A stretch of 34,412 bases of DNA, taken from NCBI GenBank assembly GCA_017478245.1, contig JAFVDW010000024.1, positions 1-34,412 of the forward strand, written 5' to 3'. The notes under the pieces are model-generated. The model did no database searches. It worked only from the letters and a program-made list of their open reading frames with translations, and had not been told where the DNA came from. The first letter of the stretch is position 1. Each line of letters opens with the position of its first letter. Source of the DNA: Lachnospiraceae bacterium (GTDB lineage: Bacteria; Bacillota; Clostridia; Lachnospirales; Lachnospiraceae). Made by a program: the position numbers and the translations under genes. Of this stretch, positions 25,015 through 33,500 are shown in pieces.

Positions 25015-25290
25015 ATGGACATGAGTAAATTGGAGAACATTGTGGAGGCAGCGAAGCTGGGAGAACTGTTAGGGAGAAAAGAGCAGCAGAAAAAGAAAAC
25101 CAATGTGCTTCTGTGGATTCTGGCTATTATTGGCGTGATTGCAACAGTTGCAGCAATCTGCTATGCAGTATATCGCTTCTTGTCTCCTGACTATCTGGAT
25201 GATTTTGAGGATGACTTCGAGGACGATTTCTATGAGGATGAGGACGACGAAGAGGATGAGGACTTATATGAGGATGAGTCCGAAGAATAA
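25015..25290 (+). CDS. Small single-pass membrane protein with acidic tail
   Basis: 91 residues. It has a short N-terminal helix (MDMSKLENIVEAAKLGELLGRKE), a basic KKKTN, one transmembrane segment (VLLWILAIIGVIATVAAICYAVY), then a strongly acidic C-terminus of about 40 residues made almost only of Asp, Glu, Phe, Tyr and Leu. A positive-inside reading puts the acidic tail outside the cell. The ATG at 25015 follows GGAGGAAAGGAAGG; one at 24994 overlaps the SD. I do not recognise a named family. It sits 39 bases before rlmD. Confidence 0.7.
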   Translation: MDMSKLENIVEAAKLGELLGRKEQQKKKTNVLLWILAIIGVIATVAAICYAVYRFLSPDYLDDFEDDFEDDFYEDEDDEEDEDLYEDESEE

Positions 25291-25329
25291 TATTCAGTAC
25301 AAGATATAAACACCGGAAAGGCTGGAGAC

Positions 25330-27078
25330 ATGAAAAAAGGACAGGTATATGAAGGAGTCGTGGAGAGGGTAGACTTTCCCAACAAAGGAATCGTGAAGGT
25401 TGGGGAGGAAACCGTTATCGTGAAAAACAGCCTGCCCGGTCAGAAGATTAAGCTCGGAGTAAATAAAGTAAGAAAAGGGAAGGCGGAAGGCCGTCTGTTG
25501 GAGGTGATAGAAAAATCACCTTTGGAGACAGGTCGGACGTGTTCCCATTTTGGGTTGTGCGGAGGATGTACTTACTTATCTCTTCCCTATGAGGAACAGC
25601 TTCACATTAAGGAAGAACAGGTAAAAAAGCTGTTGGATGGTGTATTGCAGGCACAGAAGCAATCCTATATCTGGGAAGGCATCAAGGGAAGTCCGAGAGC
25701 GTATTCTTATCGCAACAAAATGGAGTTTTCCTTTGGCGATGAATACAAAGAGGGACCGCTTTCTCTTGGTATGCACAAGAGAGGCAGTTTTTATGATGTG
25801 GTGACTGTGGATACATGTGAGATTGTGGATGCTGATTATCGGCTGATTCTGAAGACTGTGCTGGGATATTTTGCGGAAACAAATGTGACTTATTTTCACA
25901 GGCTGACGCATGTGGGGTACTTACGTCATCTGTTGGTGCGCAAGGCATCCCGGACAGGAGAGATTCTGGTGGCACTGGTGACTACCTCACAGTACCCTTT
26001 TAAACAATCCGGTGAAGGTGCGCCGGAGGATTGGGAACCTGCACGGAGAGAATTGATAGACGGCTTTCGGACTTGTTTGCTTGCGTTGGAACAGGAAGGC
26101 ACACTACAGGGCAGTTTTGCGGGAATTTTACATATCACCAATGATTCTATGGCAGATGTAGTCAAGAGTGACCGGACAGATGTGCTCTATGGCAAAGAAT
26201 ATTTTTATGAGGAATTGTTGGGGCTTCGATTTAAGATTTCCACCTTTTCCTTTTTTCAGACCAATTCTTATGGGGCAGAGGTGTTATACAGCACAGCTCG
26301 CGAATATGTGGGAGAACTGGGCGGGGCAGATAAGACGGTATTTGATTTGTACAGCGGTACCGGGACGATTGCGCAGTTGATGGCTCCGGTGGCGGGTAAG
26401 GTTATTGGCGTCGAAATTGTGGAGGAGGCTGTGGAGGCAGCCAAGCGCAATGCCCGAGACAATGGCTTGACGAATTGTGAGTTTATAGCCGGAGATGTGT
26501 TGAAGGTGTTGGATGAGCTGGAGGATAAGCCGGATATGATCATTTTGGACCCCCCAAGAGACGGAATTCATCCCAAGGCGCTGCCCAAGATCATTGCTTA
26601 TGGGGTGGAACGAATCGTCTATATCTCCTGTAAGCCCACCAGTCTGGTGCGGGATTTGGAGGTATTTCTGGAAAATGGGTATCGTGTGGAGAAAGCTGTG
26701 GCGGTAGATCAGTTCCCGTGGACGGCAAATGTGGAGACGGTAGTACTGCTTTCCCAACAAAAGCCGGATACCACAATCAGCGTAAAAGTGGAGTTTGGCG
26801 AGGGGGAGGGCAAAGTGCCACTTGATAAAATAGCCGAAAGAGCGGAGAACTACAAGCCAAAAGAACGAGTTACCTACAAAATGATAAAGGAGTATATAGA
26901 AGCTAAATACGGTTTTAAGGTACATACGGCATATATCGCAGAGGTAAAGCGAGATTTGGGATTGCCGATGTATGATGCTCCCAATGCGGTTGAGGAATTA
27001 AAACAGCCGAGAAAGCATCCAACGGCGGAAAAAGTGGAAGCGATAAAGGATGCATTGAAACGTTTTGGAATTATTTGA
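25330..27078 (+). CDS. rlmD: 23S rRNA (uracil-5-)-methyltransferase, RumA/RlmD family, with C-terminal extension
   Basis: SAM-dependent m5U methyltransferase. Residues 1-60 are a TRAM domain. [4Fe-4S] ligands are C71, C77, C80 and C163, close to their positions in E. coli RumA. The Rossmann domain has VFDLYSGTGTIAQLMAP, motif IV DPPRDG (from D407) and the catalytic ISCKPTSLVRD (C434). At 582 residues it is longer than the roughly 450 of the core enzyme. After the catalytic domain ends (TVVLLSQQ, about 475) there is an extension of about 105 residues with KERVTYKMIKEYIEAKYGF and IAEVKRDLGLPMYDAPN. The exact uridine target (e.g. 747 or 1939) cannot be told. Confidence 0.92.
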   Translation: MKKGQVYEGVVERVDFPNKGIVKVGEETVIVKNSLPGQKIKLGVNKVRKGKAEGRLLEVIEKSPLETGRTCSHFGLCGGCTYLSLPYEEQLHIKEEQVKKLLDGVLQAQKQSYIWEGIKGSPRAYSYRNKMEFSFGDEYKEGPLSLGMHKRGSFYDVVTVDTCEIVDADYRLILKTVLGYFAETNVTYFHRLTHVGYLRHLLVRKASRTGEILVALVTTSQYPFKQSGEGAPEDWEPARRELIDGFRTCLLALEQEGTLQGSFAGILHITNDSMADVVKSDRTDVLYGKEYFYEELLGLRFKISTFSFFQTNSYGAEVLYSTAREYVGELGGADKTVFDLYSGTGTIAQLMAPVAGKVIGVEIVEEAVEAAKRNARDNGLTNCEFIAGDVLKVLDELEDKPDMIILDPPRDGIHPKALPKIIAYGVERIVYISCKPTSLVRDLEVFLENGYRVEKAVAVDQFPWTANVETVVLLSQQKPDTTISVKVEFGEGEGKVPLDKIAERAENYKPKERVTYKMIKEYIEAKYGFKVHTAYIAEVKRDLGLPMYDAPNAVEELKQPRKHPTAEKVEAIKDALKRFGII

Positions 27079-27114
27079 TTATGTAGCCACATATAAGGAG
27101 TTGAATATAAACAA

Positions 27115-27950
27115 ATGAAAACCATGTTTAGCAAAGAAGAGATTGAAAAATATTCTCAAAGGTCATCTCAATGTATGGAAAAATGTATAATTGAGATATG
27201 TGGAGATATAGATGAGAACAACAGAGTTGAGTTGAATATGGATTTTGAAGAAAATGCAGTTTATTGTGGTAATTGTTTTGATGGCTTTTATAAAGACTGG
27301 TCAATGAAAAAGTATATGCAGGCTATGTATGAAATCTGCGAAGATATGGACGGTGTTTGGGTAAGTAATTATGAATATGTAGATGATCACCCTGCGTTCA
27401 GAGCATTTTTTATTGCTTTTCTGTTTGATATAGATGAGTTCAAATACTATGAAGAAGTATATAAATATTGTCATGATTTTTGTGACCAGTTAGATATTTT
27501 GGTGGAAAGAAAGATTAAAGGGTGTTATTGGGATAAGATATTTGAAGTAGATGAGATGGCATTTTGCAGGCTGTACTTAACACCTTTCTTTAAGAAAATC
27601 GGATTTGAACAGGTTATATTCAATCATGGAAACAAGGAGTTCGGAAAAGACTATATATTGGTAAAACAGAGTATTATGGAGTTCAAGCTAAGGCAGGAAA
27701 TATGAGTGGCTCAGCCACTTCCAATATCAATGAGATTGTTAATCAAATAAACACGGGATTTAATGTTCCGTATAGACTGGTAAATGGAGAACCCGTGTAT
27801 ATTTCTAAAATGATAATAGCTGTTTCTGGAAATTTCACAGATAATGCACAAGCAATTATTCATAATTCTGTTGATAGATATAAATTTACGAATACAATTT
27901 TTCTTTCTAAGAAAGAGTTAGAAAATCATCAAGTAATGATAGGCAATTAG
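27115..27950 (+). pseudogene. PD-(D/E)XK-like (Q-x-K) nuclease gene, frameshifted
   Basis: Two overlapping frames make one protein. The first (27115-27705) ends LTPFFKKIGFEQVIFNHG then EFGKDYI (D179). In the other frame the sequence continues as EYYGVQAKAGNMSGSATSN, followed by NEIVNQINTGFNVPYRL, YISKMIIAVSGNFTDNA and a stop at 27950. GKD followed by VQAK is the D...QxK signature of Mrr/type IV-like nucleases, and this motif is split by the shift. Adding one A to the AAAA at 27663-27666 would restore a single frame of about 278 codons. The ATG has only a distant SD. It is AT-rich like the genes after it. Either a decayed nuclease or an assembly error. Confidence 0.7.
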
Positions 27951-28005
27951 AAATGCATCCCCTCTTTTTCATATATAATGAAGCCAAAGAAGTGGAGGTA
28001 TGTTT

Positions 28006-28185
28006 ATGAGAGAGAAACTTAATCATCTGTATCTGGATAGCGAAGAACGAAGCATGTTGTTACATAGCCTTGTGGAGCTGAAAAATCAGCTTATCAAGCA
28101 AGGCAGATATACCGACCCTGTTGACGAACTTATCTACAAGGTCAGTACCGCACCTGTAAAGAGAATGAAAATTGAATATATCTAA
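28006..28185 (+). CDS. Small conserved-looking protein of mobile elements
   Basis: 59 residues starting MREKLNHLYLDSEERSMLL and ending in a Lys/Ile-rich tail; GRYTDPVDELIYKV is a notable segment. The ATG at 28006 is 7 bases after GGAGG; one at 28000 is too close. Proteins of this look occur beside integration and conjugation genes of clostridial elements, which fits the recombinase remnant just downstream; that link is recollection plus context, not proof. It is followed by a strong terminator. Confidence 0.6.
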   Translation: MREKLNHLYLDSEERSMLLHSLVELKNQLIKQGRYTDPVDELIYKVSTAPVKRMKIEYI

Positions 28186-28202
28186 GGCAGATTACAACGA
28201 AG

Positions 28203-28238
28203 CCGCTTATTCTTATTTTAAGAGTAGGCGGTTTTTTT
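28203..28238 (+). terminator. Intrinsic terminator
   Basis: CCGCTTATTCTTA (28203-28215) and TAAGAGTAGGCGG (28219-28231) form a 13-bp stem with two G-T wobbles, followed by seven T. Confidence 0.85.
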
Positions 28239-28268
28239 GCGTTCTCTGGTATTGTTTACATAGTTGCC

Positions 28269-28832
28269 TTGACTGCCCCGACCATTCAGGAATCAGAACT
28301 GCAGGCGGCAGTAATACAGGCCATCAACCTGACGCTTGGCGACAGGGACATCATAATGGCTACGCTACAGGAAAACGTGGAAACAGTCATTCTGCGGGAA
28401 GATGAATCCTTGGCAGAAAACATTGAGGTGAGACTGGAGGAATTGCAAAAGGAATTGCAAAAGGAATTGCTTCGGAGGGCAAATTCCAAAAAGGATTATA
28501 ACAGTATAGCTGATGAGATTTACCGCTTGCGGGATTTGAAACAGAATGCTTTGGTGGAGAGCGCCGAGAGGGAGGGCTTGAAAAAGCGGATTGCAGAGAT
28601 GCGGGAATTTCTGGACAGCCAGTCAACGGAAGTCTTGGAATACGATGAGTAGCTTGTACGGCGGCTAGTTGAAAAGGTTACCGTTTATGATAGAAAGATA
28701 GCAGTGGAATTTAAATCCGGTGTGGAGATAGAAGTGGATAGATGGGTATGGCATGGAGGCATCCTGAAGGTTCAGATGAGCTTGTGGGATGCCTTTTTTC
28801 GTGGGGAAATTAGTGTGGATATCGGGGAATAG
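28269..28832 (+). pseudogene. C-terminal remnant of a large serine recombinase
   Basis: The frame reads TAPTIQESELQAAVIQAINL, then a coiled-coil segment (LEELQKELQKELLRRANSKK), YRLRDLKQNALVE, REFLDSQSTEVLEYDE and a TAG at 28650. Reading through gives LVRRLVEKVTVYDRKIAVEF and KSGVEIEVDR. This is the C-terminal zinc-ribbon/coiled-coil part of large serine (resolvase/integrase-type) recombinases. The catalytic resolvase domain is absent, and the TAG probably replaces a CAG (Gln) codon. About 130-190 residues remain of roughly 500-550. A duplicated GGAATTGCAAAA-like unit at about 28440-28462 makes the KELQKEL repeat. It is a scar of a mobile element. Confidence 0.85.
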
Positions 28833-28887
28833 AGGATTGTATTTAGCAACCATGCGGTTTATAATGAAAATGTCTGGAGGAGTGAAA

Positions 28888-29124
28888 ATGACAACATCTA
28901 ATATGGTTCGAGAACTTTGTGAAAAAATGAATATCAGCATCTCAGAGCTTGCTCGGAGGATTGGGCAGTTACCACAGAACTTTAATAAGAAGCTGAAACG
29001 TGGCACAGTGAGCCTCGAGGAATTACTTGCTATTGCAAATGTGCTTGAAATATTGTTTGAGCAAGGTTTTACATTACCGGACGGACAAAGTATAAAAATA
29101 TATAGTGACAAATATGGAGGATGA
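28888..29124 (+). CDS. Small XRE-family (Cro/C1) HTH regulator
   Basis: 78 residues. The ATG at 28888 follows TGGAGGAG with a suitable gap; an in-frame extension to 28789 overlaps the recombinase remnant and lacks support. The protein is mostly one HTH: MVRELCEKMNISISELARRIG, then LPQNFNKKLKRGTVSLEELL and IANVLEILFEQGF. It ends 4 bases before the next gene and begins the four-gene operon that ends with the STAND ATPase, so it probably controls that operon's expression. Confidence 0.85.
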   Translation: MTTSNMVRELCEKMNISISELARRIGQLPQNFNKKLKRGTVSLEELLAIANVLEILFEQGFTLPDGQSIKIYSDKYGG

Positions 29125-29128
29125 AAGG

Positions 29129-29818
29129 ATGAAAAGCGAATTACTTCCATCTGTGCAAGCTGTGGCAGAATTTATGCCGCCAAAAAAGAATGGCATATTT
29201 GAAAAATCTATGGAGGTGGCTAGACTACTTCTTGAACATGAGCCTGTTTCAATAATTGCGCATACGGTTGATGGTGCGATACAAAATTACGGTATGGTAA
29301 AAGAAATGAAATATCGCGCTAAGGCGATAAAATATGTAACTCATTTAGAAGAAGTAAGAATAAATGCTCAAGTTGAAATGGCGAGACTACAAAATCAAAA
29401 TATGGCCATGAGATTATATATAGACAGAAGTTTTCAACAGTCATTGGACTATATGGAAGATGCATATTTAAGTCAGTCTCATAGGATAGCCCAGACTAAA
29501 AGGCAAATGATTCAAGAAGTTAATAATCAAGTTCAAAGGCACTTTGGAAATATAGATAGGCGATATATAGAAACTGTTCGGGAAAACGAATTAAAGTGTG
29601 CGATGTATAGAGATTTTGTTAACCAGTCTGTAAAAGATGGGGTCACGCAGTCTGATATTACAATGTTCATTGCTAAGAAGCTTGTTGACAATATGGATAG
29701 GTATAATAGTAGAGCAGTTACAAGTGTTTGCAATGTACTCACAGAAATGATGCGGCAAAATTCAAGAGTCTCATTTGAGGAATATTTAAGCCTTGAAAAA
29801 CGGTTAAAGAGATTATGA
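29129..29818 (+). CDS. Unrecognised 229-residue helical protein, STAND operon
   Basis: I do not recognise this family. The ATG at 29129 has GGAGG 8 bases upstream. The sequence is soluble and mainly helical: PSVQAVAEFMPPKKNGIFEKS at the N-terminus, a central Gln/Arg/Met-rich helix (YVTHLEEVRINAQVEMARLQ, then MRLYIDRSFQQSLDYMED), and a C-terminal part with VKDGVTQSDITMFIAKKLVDN. There is no signal peptide or membrane segment. It sits between the XRE regulator (4-base gap) and the membrane-anchored coiled-coil gene (14-base gap), so it is part of one transcript with the Avs-like gene. A structural or adaptor role is possible but unproven. Confidence 0.75.
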   Translation: MKSELLPSVQAVAEFMPPKKNGIFEKSMEVARLLLEHEPVSIIAHTVDGAIQNYGMVKEMKYRAKAIKYVTHLEEVRINAQVEMARLQNQNMAMRLYIDRSFQQSLDYMEDAYLSQSHRIAQTKRQMIQEVNNQVQRHFGNIDRRYIETVRENELKCAMYRDFVNQSVKDGVTQSDITMFIAKKLVDNMDRYNSRAVTSVCNVLTEMMRQNSRVSFEEYLSLEKRLKRL

Positions 29819-29832
29819 CGGGATGGTGAAAA

Positions 29833-30570
29833 ATGAATTCGTATATCCGTTTAGGTATAGTGGGTGTAGTAGTTTTTATAATTATTATACTTATATTTAG
29901 TATTTCAAATAGAAAACGAAAAAGTAAAAGAAACAGTAATTACCATAGTATACGAAGTAAAGAATATAGAACGGAGATATATAATAATACACCGGAAGAA
30001 TATCAGCAAAGTATAAGATATTTGTATAATAGGCTGGAGCAGTTAGACGAAGTAATAGTTAGAAATAATAGAAGTCTAAATGCTCAATCAGAACAAGCAG
30101 TAAAGGATATTTTGAGAAGAGCTGCTGAAGCTGAAAAAGAAATAAATCAATATTGGGAATTGAGCAAAAGGAAAGCAAATTTTTATTATTACATAGGTCT
30201 TCATTATACATCGTTTACGTTGGCAGATAAATTAACCGAAGAGCTTGAGTCACTAAGAAAAATTAATGGCATGCTATCTGATGTGATAAATAAAACTCAG
30301 TCTCAGATTAACGGATTAAAAGGGAAAATTAATGATGCCAATACGGTGGCTAATATAGGGCAAGTAAAAAGAGAGCATCAAGAATTATGCAGAAAATGCG
30401 ATGCGCTTAGAAAGACGAGAAAAATATGCGCTGAACAAATGGAGGATTGTAAAAAGCGTCGCGATAGGCAGAATGTAATCACAGCACAAAGAAGAGATTA
30501 TATCGGTAAGAATTTTGGAAAAAAGGGAAAACAATGGCGTAATCGTATTATGGCAAAGCACAAGAGGTGA
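29833..30570 (+). CDS. Membrane-anchored coiled-coil protein, STAND operon
   Basis: 245 residues with one N-terminal transmembrane helix (IRLGIVGVVVFIIIILIFSI, residues about 5-24) followed by a strongly basic stop-transfer stretch (NRKRKSKRN), so the bulk lies in the cytoplasm. Residues about 55-215 are long amphipathic helices likely to form coiled coils (YLYNRLEQLDEVIVRNNRSL, then EELESLRKINGMLSDVINKT), and the end is basic. There is no enzymatic motif. Its stop codon (TGA 30568-30570) lies inside the SD region of the next gene, implying coupled translation with the STAND protein. Family unknown. Confidence 0.78.
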   Translation: MNSYIRLGIVGVVVFIIIILIFSISNRKRKSKRNSNYHSIRSKEYRTEIYNNTPEEYQQSIRYLYNRLEQLDEVIVRNNRSLNAQSEQAVKDILRRAAEAEKEINQYWELSKRKANFYYYIGLHYTSFTLADKLTEELESLRKINGMLSDVINKTQSQINGLKGKINDANTVANIGQVKREHQELCRKCDALRKTRKICAEQMEDCKKRRDRQNVITAQRRDYIGKNFGKKGKQWRNRIMAKHKR

Positions 30571-30574
30571 TTTT

Positions 30575-33500
30575 ATGAATTGGCAGCATTTTCAAACATA
30601 TAACGAAGCAGCAACTCGGGCATTTGAAGCAATGTGCAATCAATTATTTGAATTATGGATTGATAGGGAATATAAAGATACTAAGAAATCCTTTGTCGTA
30701 GTAAATGGAGCAGGTGGTGACGGGGGAGTAGAGTCTTATGCTACACTTGTAACTGGTGAAGAAATAGGAGTACAGGCGAAATGGTTCCCGGATAGTATCA
30801 CTACATCACAGTTTAGTCAAATAAAAAGCTCTATTTTAACAGCTTTAGAGGTGCACCCCAAATTGACAAAATATATAGTGTGTGTGCCTAGAGACTTGTC
30901 AAATTTAAAAAAGGGAAAAGACGGAAAAATAGTTCAAGAAACTGAGTATCTGAAATGGGACAAGATCGTCACAGACATTAAAAGTAAATATCCTAACAGT
31001 GATATTATTTTTTGGGGTGACCACGTTTTGGAGACTCAATTGCAATATGCAGAGGCAGCAGGAGTTAGGCGGTATTGGTTTGAAAAGGAAGAAATCACAA
31101 AAGAAAATTTACAATACTCATTTGACAAACAAAAGAATGGGTGGTTGGTTCAACGATATATTTCTGTTTTACATAATCAAGGAAAAATTCATAAAGAGAT
31201 CAGTAATTTTTTAGGTATATCGGAAGAGTGTATTTCTCTATTAGGAGAATTAAAGTACATAGAAAAATTGCTCCGAATGCTAATTGATGAGATAGGCGTT
31301 TTGTGTGACTTACTACATGAAAAAAATATTTATTTAGATAAGATAGAACAACTACAAGAATTATGTGAAAGAGTAGGATGTCAGTTAGATGAGTTGTTAG
31401 GAATAAAAAATGCCTTTCAATGTGAAAACAAATTAGATCAATGGAACGAGTATGTTTTAACTTATAATGAATTAGGGAACCTGGAAGAATGGATGGATAA
31501 GTGTTCGCACGGGGATAGTTTTTGCCATTTTTGGGATGTCAAAAAGATAATAGAAAAGCTTTATAATGTTAATATGCCTCAGTTAATAGAAAAACTGAAG
31601 CAGAGGTGTAATTATGATAAGCTAGTTATAATAGGAGGACAAGGAACAGGAAAAACGCATGGGATTGCAAATGTAGCTGAAACGCAGTTGGAACAAAATT
31701 ATCATATACCTATTCTGATTCAAGCAAAGAGCGTTTCACCTCAAGATGAATGGAAGGATATGATAATTCGTGTATTAGGACTGTCTCAAGGGTGGAGCGA
31801 AGAAGAATTGTGGTCTGCGTTAGAGGCGTTATCATATAGAAATGAGATTAATAATTCCTTGTCGCAAAATGAGATTCGTATTGTTCCTAAAGTAGTAATT
31901 TGCATTGATGGAGTTGATGAAATTAAACCATATACTCGTTGGAATGATCGAATAAGTCAAGTAAATGCAATTACTTCTAGGCACCAAAGAATTAGATTTT
32001 GTTTTACGGGCCGTCCGTATGCATTCGATCGTAAAAGGATGATATCGGAACAAAATCTAAAAAGAGTTGTTTTATCGGATGACGGAGATGTTCCTGTAAG
32101 AACGATATACGATAAATATACTCAATATTATAATGTTGACGATGAAGGGGCAAAATGGCTTCGTTATTCTATAAGTACGCCGTATGCTTTAAAATTAGTG
32201 TGTGAGCTTTATGAAGGAAAACACATTGGACAAATTGGAAAGTCGGATGTTACAGTTTCTAATTTGTTACGTGAAAAGTTTGATAAATTAAATGAGGAAT
32301 TTAAAACTATAGCAGGGCTTGAAGAAAATACAAGGGATCAGATTGTAAAAATAGTATTGATAAAAATTAATGAGATATTTGAAACCCAAAATGAGGCTAC
32401 GCAAGCACAAGTTAAATCGGTTTTGAGAGGATTAGATATTTACCGTTATTTAGATGAACCGGGATTGGATAAAATTCTGGATTTTTTAGAGAAGCATTCT
32501 TTTCTGCAATCATATCAAAAATGTGCTAAAAGTTTTTTCGAAGAGAATGAAACAATTTATTTTTTAGGTGTGCAGCCAGTATATGATTATTTGAAAGCTC
32601 TTCGACTATTTGAAAGGAGCGAATATACAGAGGATTTGAACTTGGATGCTCAGGTTTTGGAGAATACTGGAGCACTCCAAATGTACTCTGTAATGGTTTT
32701 GGAAAACTGTGGAAAAATATTGTGGAATAATAAATCTTGTCAAGAACACTTGTATGAAGAAGATTTGTTCAGTGTCAGCGCATTTGCTTTGATAAATGTA
32801 AATGAAGATATTTCTGGCAAATATGCAGAGTGGCTAAGAGAATTGATGGGTGGAAATGCATACGCTTTATCCTTAACAGTTAATAAAATAGTTTTTCCGC
32901 TTGCTAGAGACAGAGAGCATCCTTTGGGTACCATGCTTCTTGATCAGTGTTTAAGCGCATTTGGCAAATCGGCTGATAGGGATGTTATTTGGTCAGTTCC
33001 ATCAAAACTTGATGCAAATGATGATTATCCATGGATTCGTCTTGACGATATAGAATACATGAATGAATCATATAAACTGGAAAATGCAGATTGTTTTGAT
33101 GGAATGCCATTAGTTTGGGCATGGGGACTAACTTCTGTTGATAATAAGCAAAGAACAATGATTCGCCAGGAAATCACAAAATGGGGAATTGAACAGCCAG
33201 AAGAATTTTATAAGCTATTTGAACATTTTGTAGGTGTTAATGATATTCAGGCTAAGACGGATATTTTTGCGATTACAATGGCAGTTACACATGTGTGTAG
33301 GAAAAATCATTCATATTTGAAATTAATCTCAAAATGGATAGATCGTAATATTTTTCAATATGGAAAAATAAAAAATATGCACAATGCGGCAATTAGATAT
33401 TATGCGAGAGCAATTATGGAATGTGCATATTCAGAAGGGATAATTACTAGTACACAGATTAATAAATGTCGTCCGCCTTATAGAATCGACACATCACTTT

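Noticed and set aside
27660-27670. Programmed -1 frameshifting in the nuclease gene
   Set aside because: The site is only A-AAA; a canonical X-XXY-YYZ heptamer is absent and I saw no clear downstream stimulator, so mutation or sequencing error is more likely.
30999-31214. Small plus-strand ORF inside the giant gene
   Set aside because: It lies in another frame of the STAND gene, which is open through the whole region and has clear motifs.
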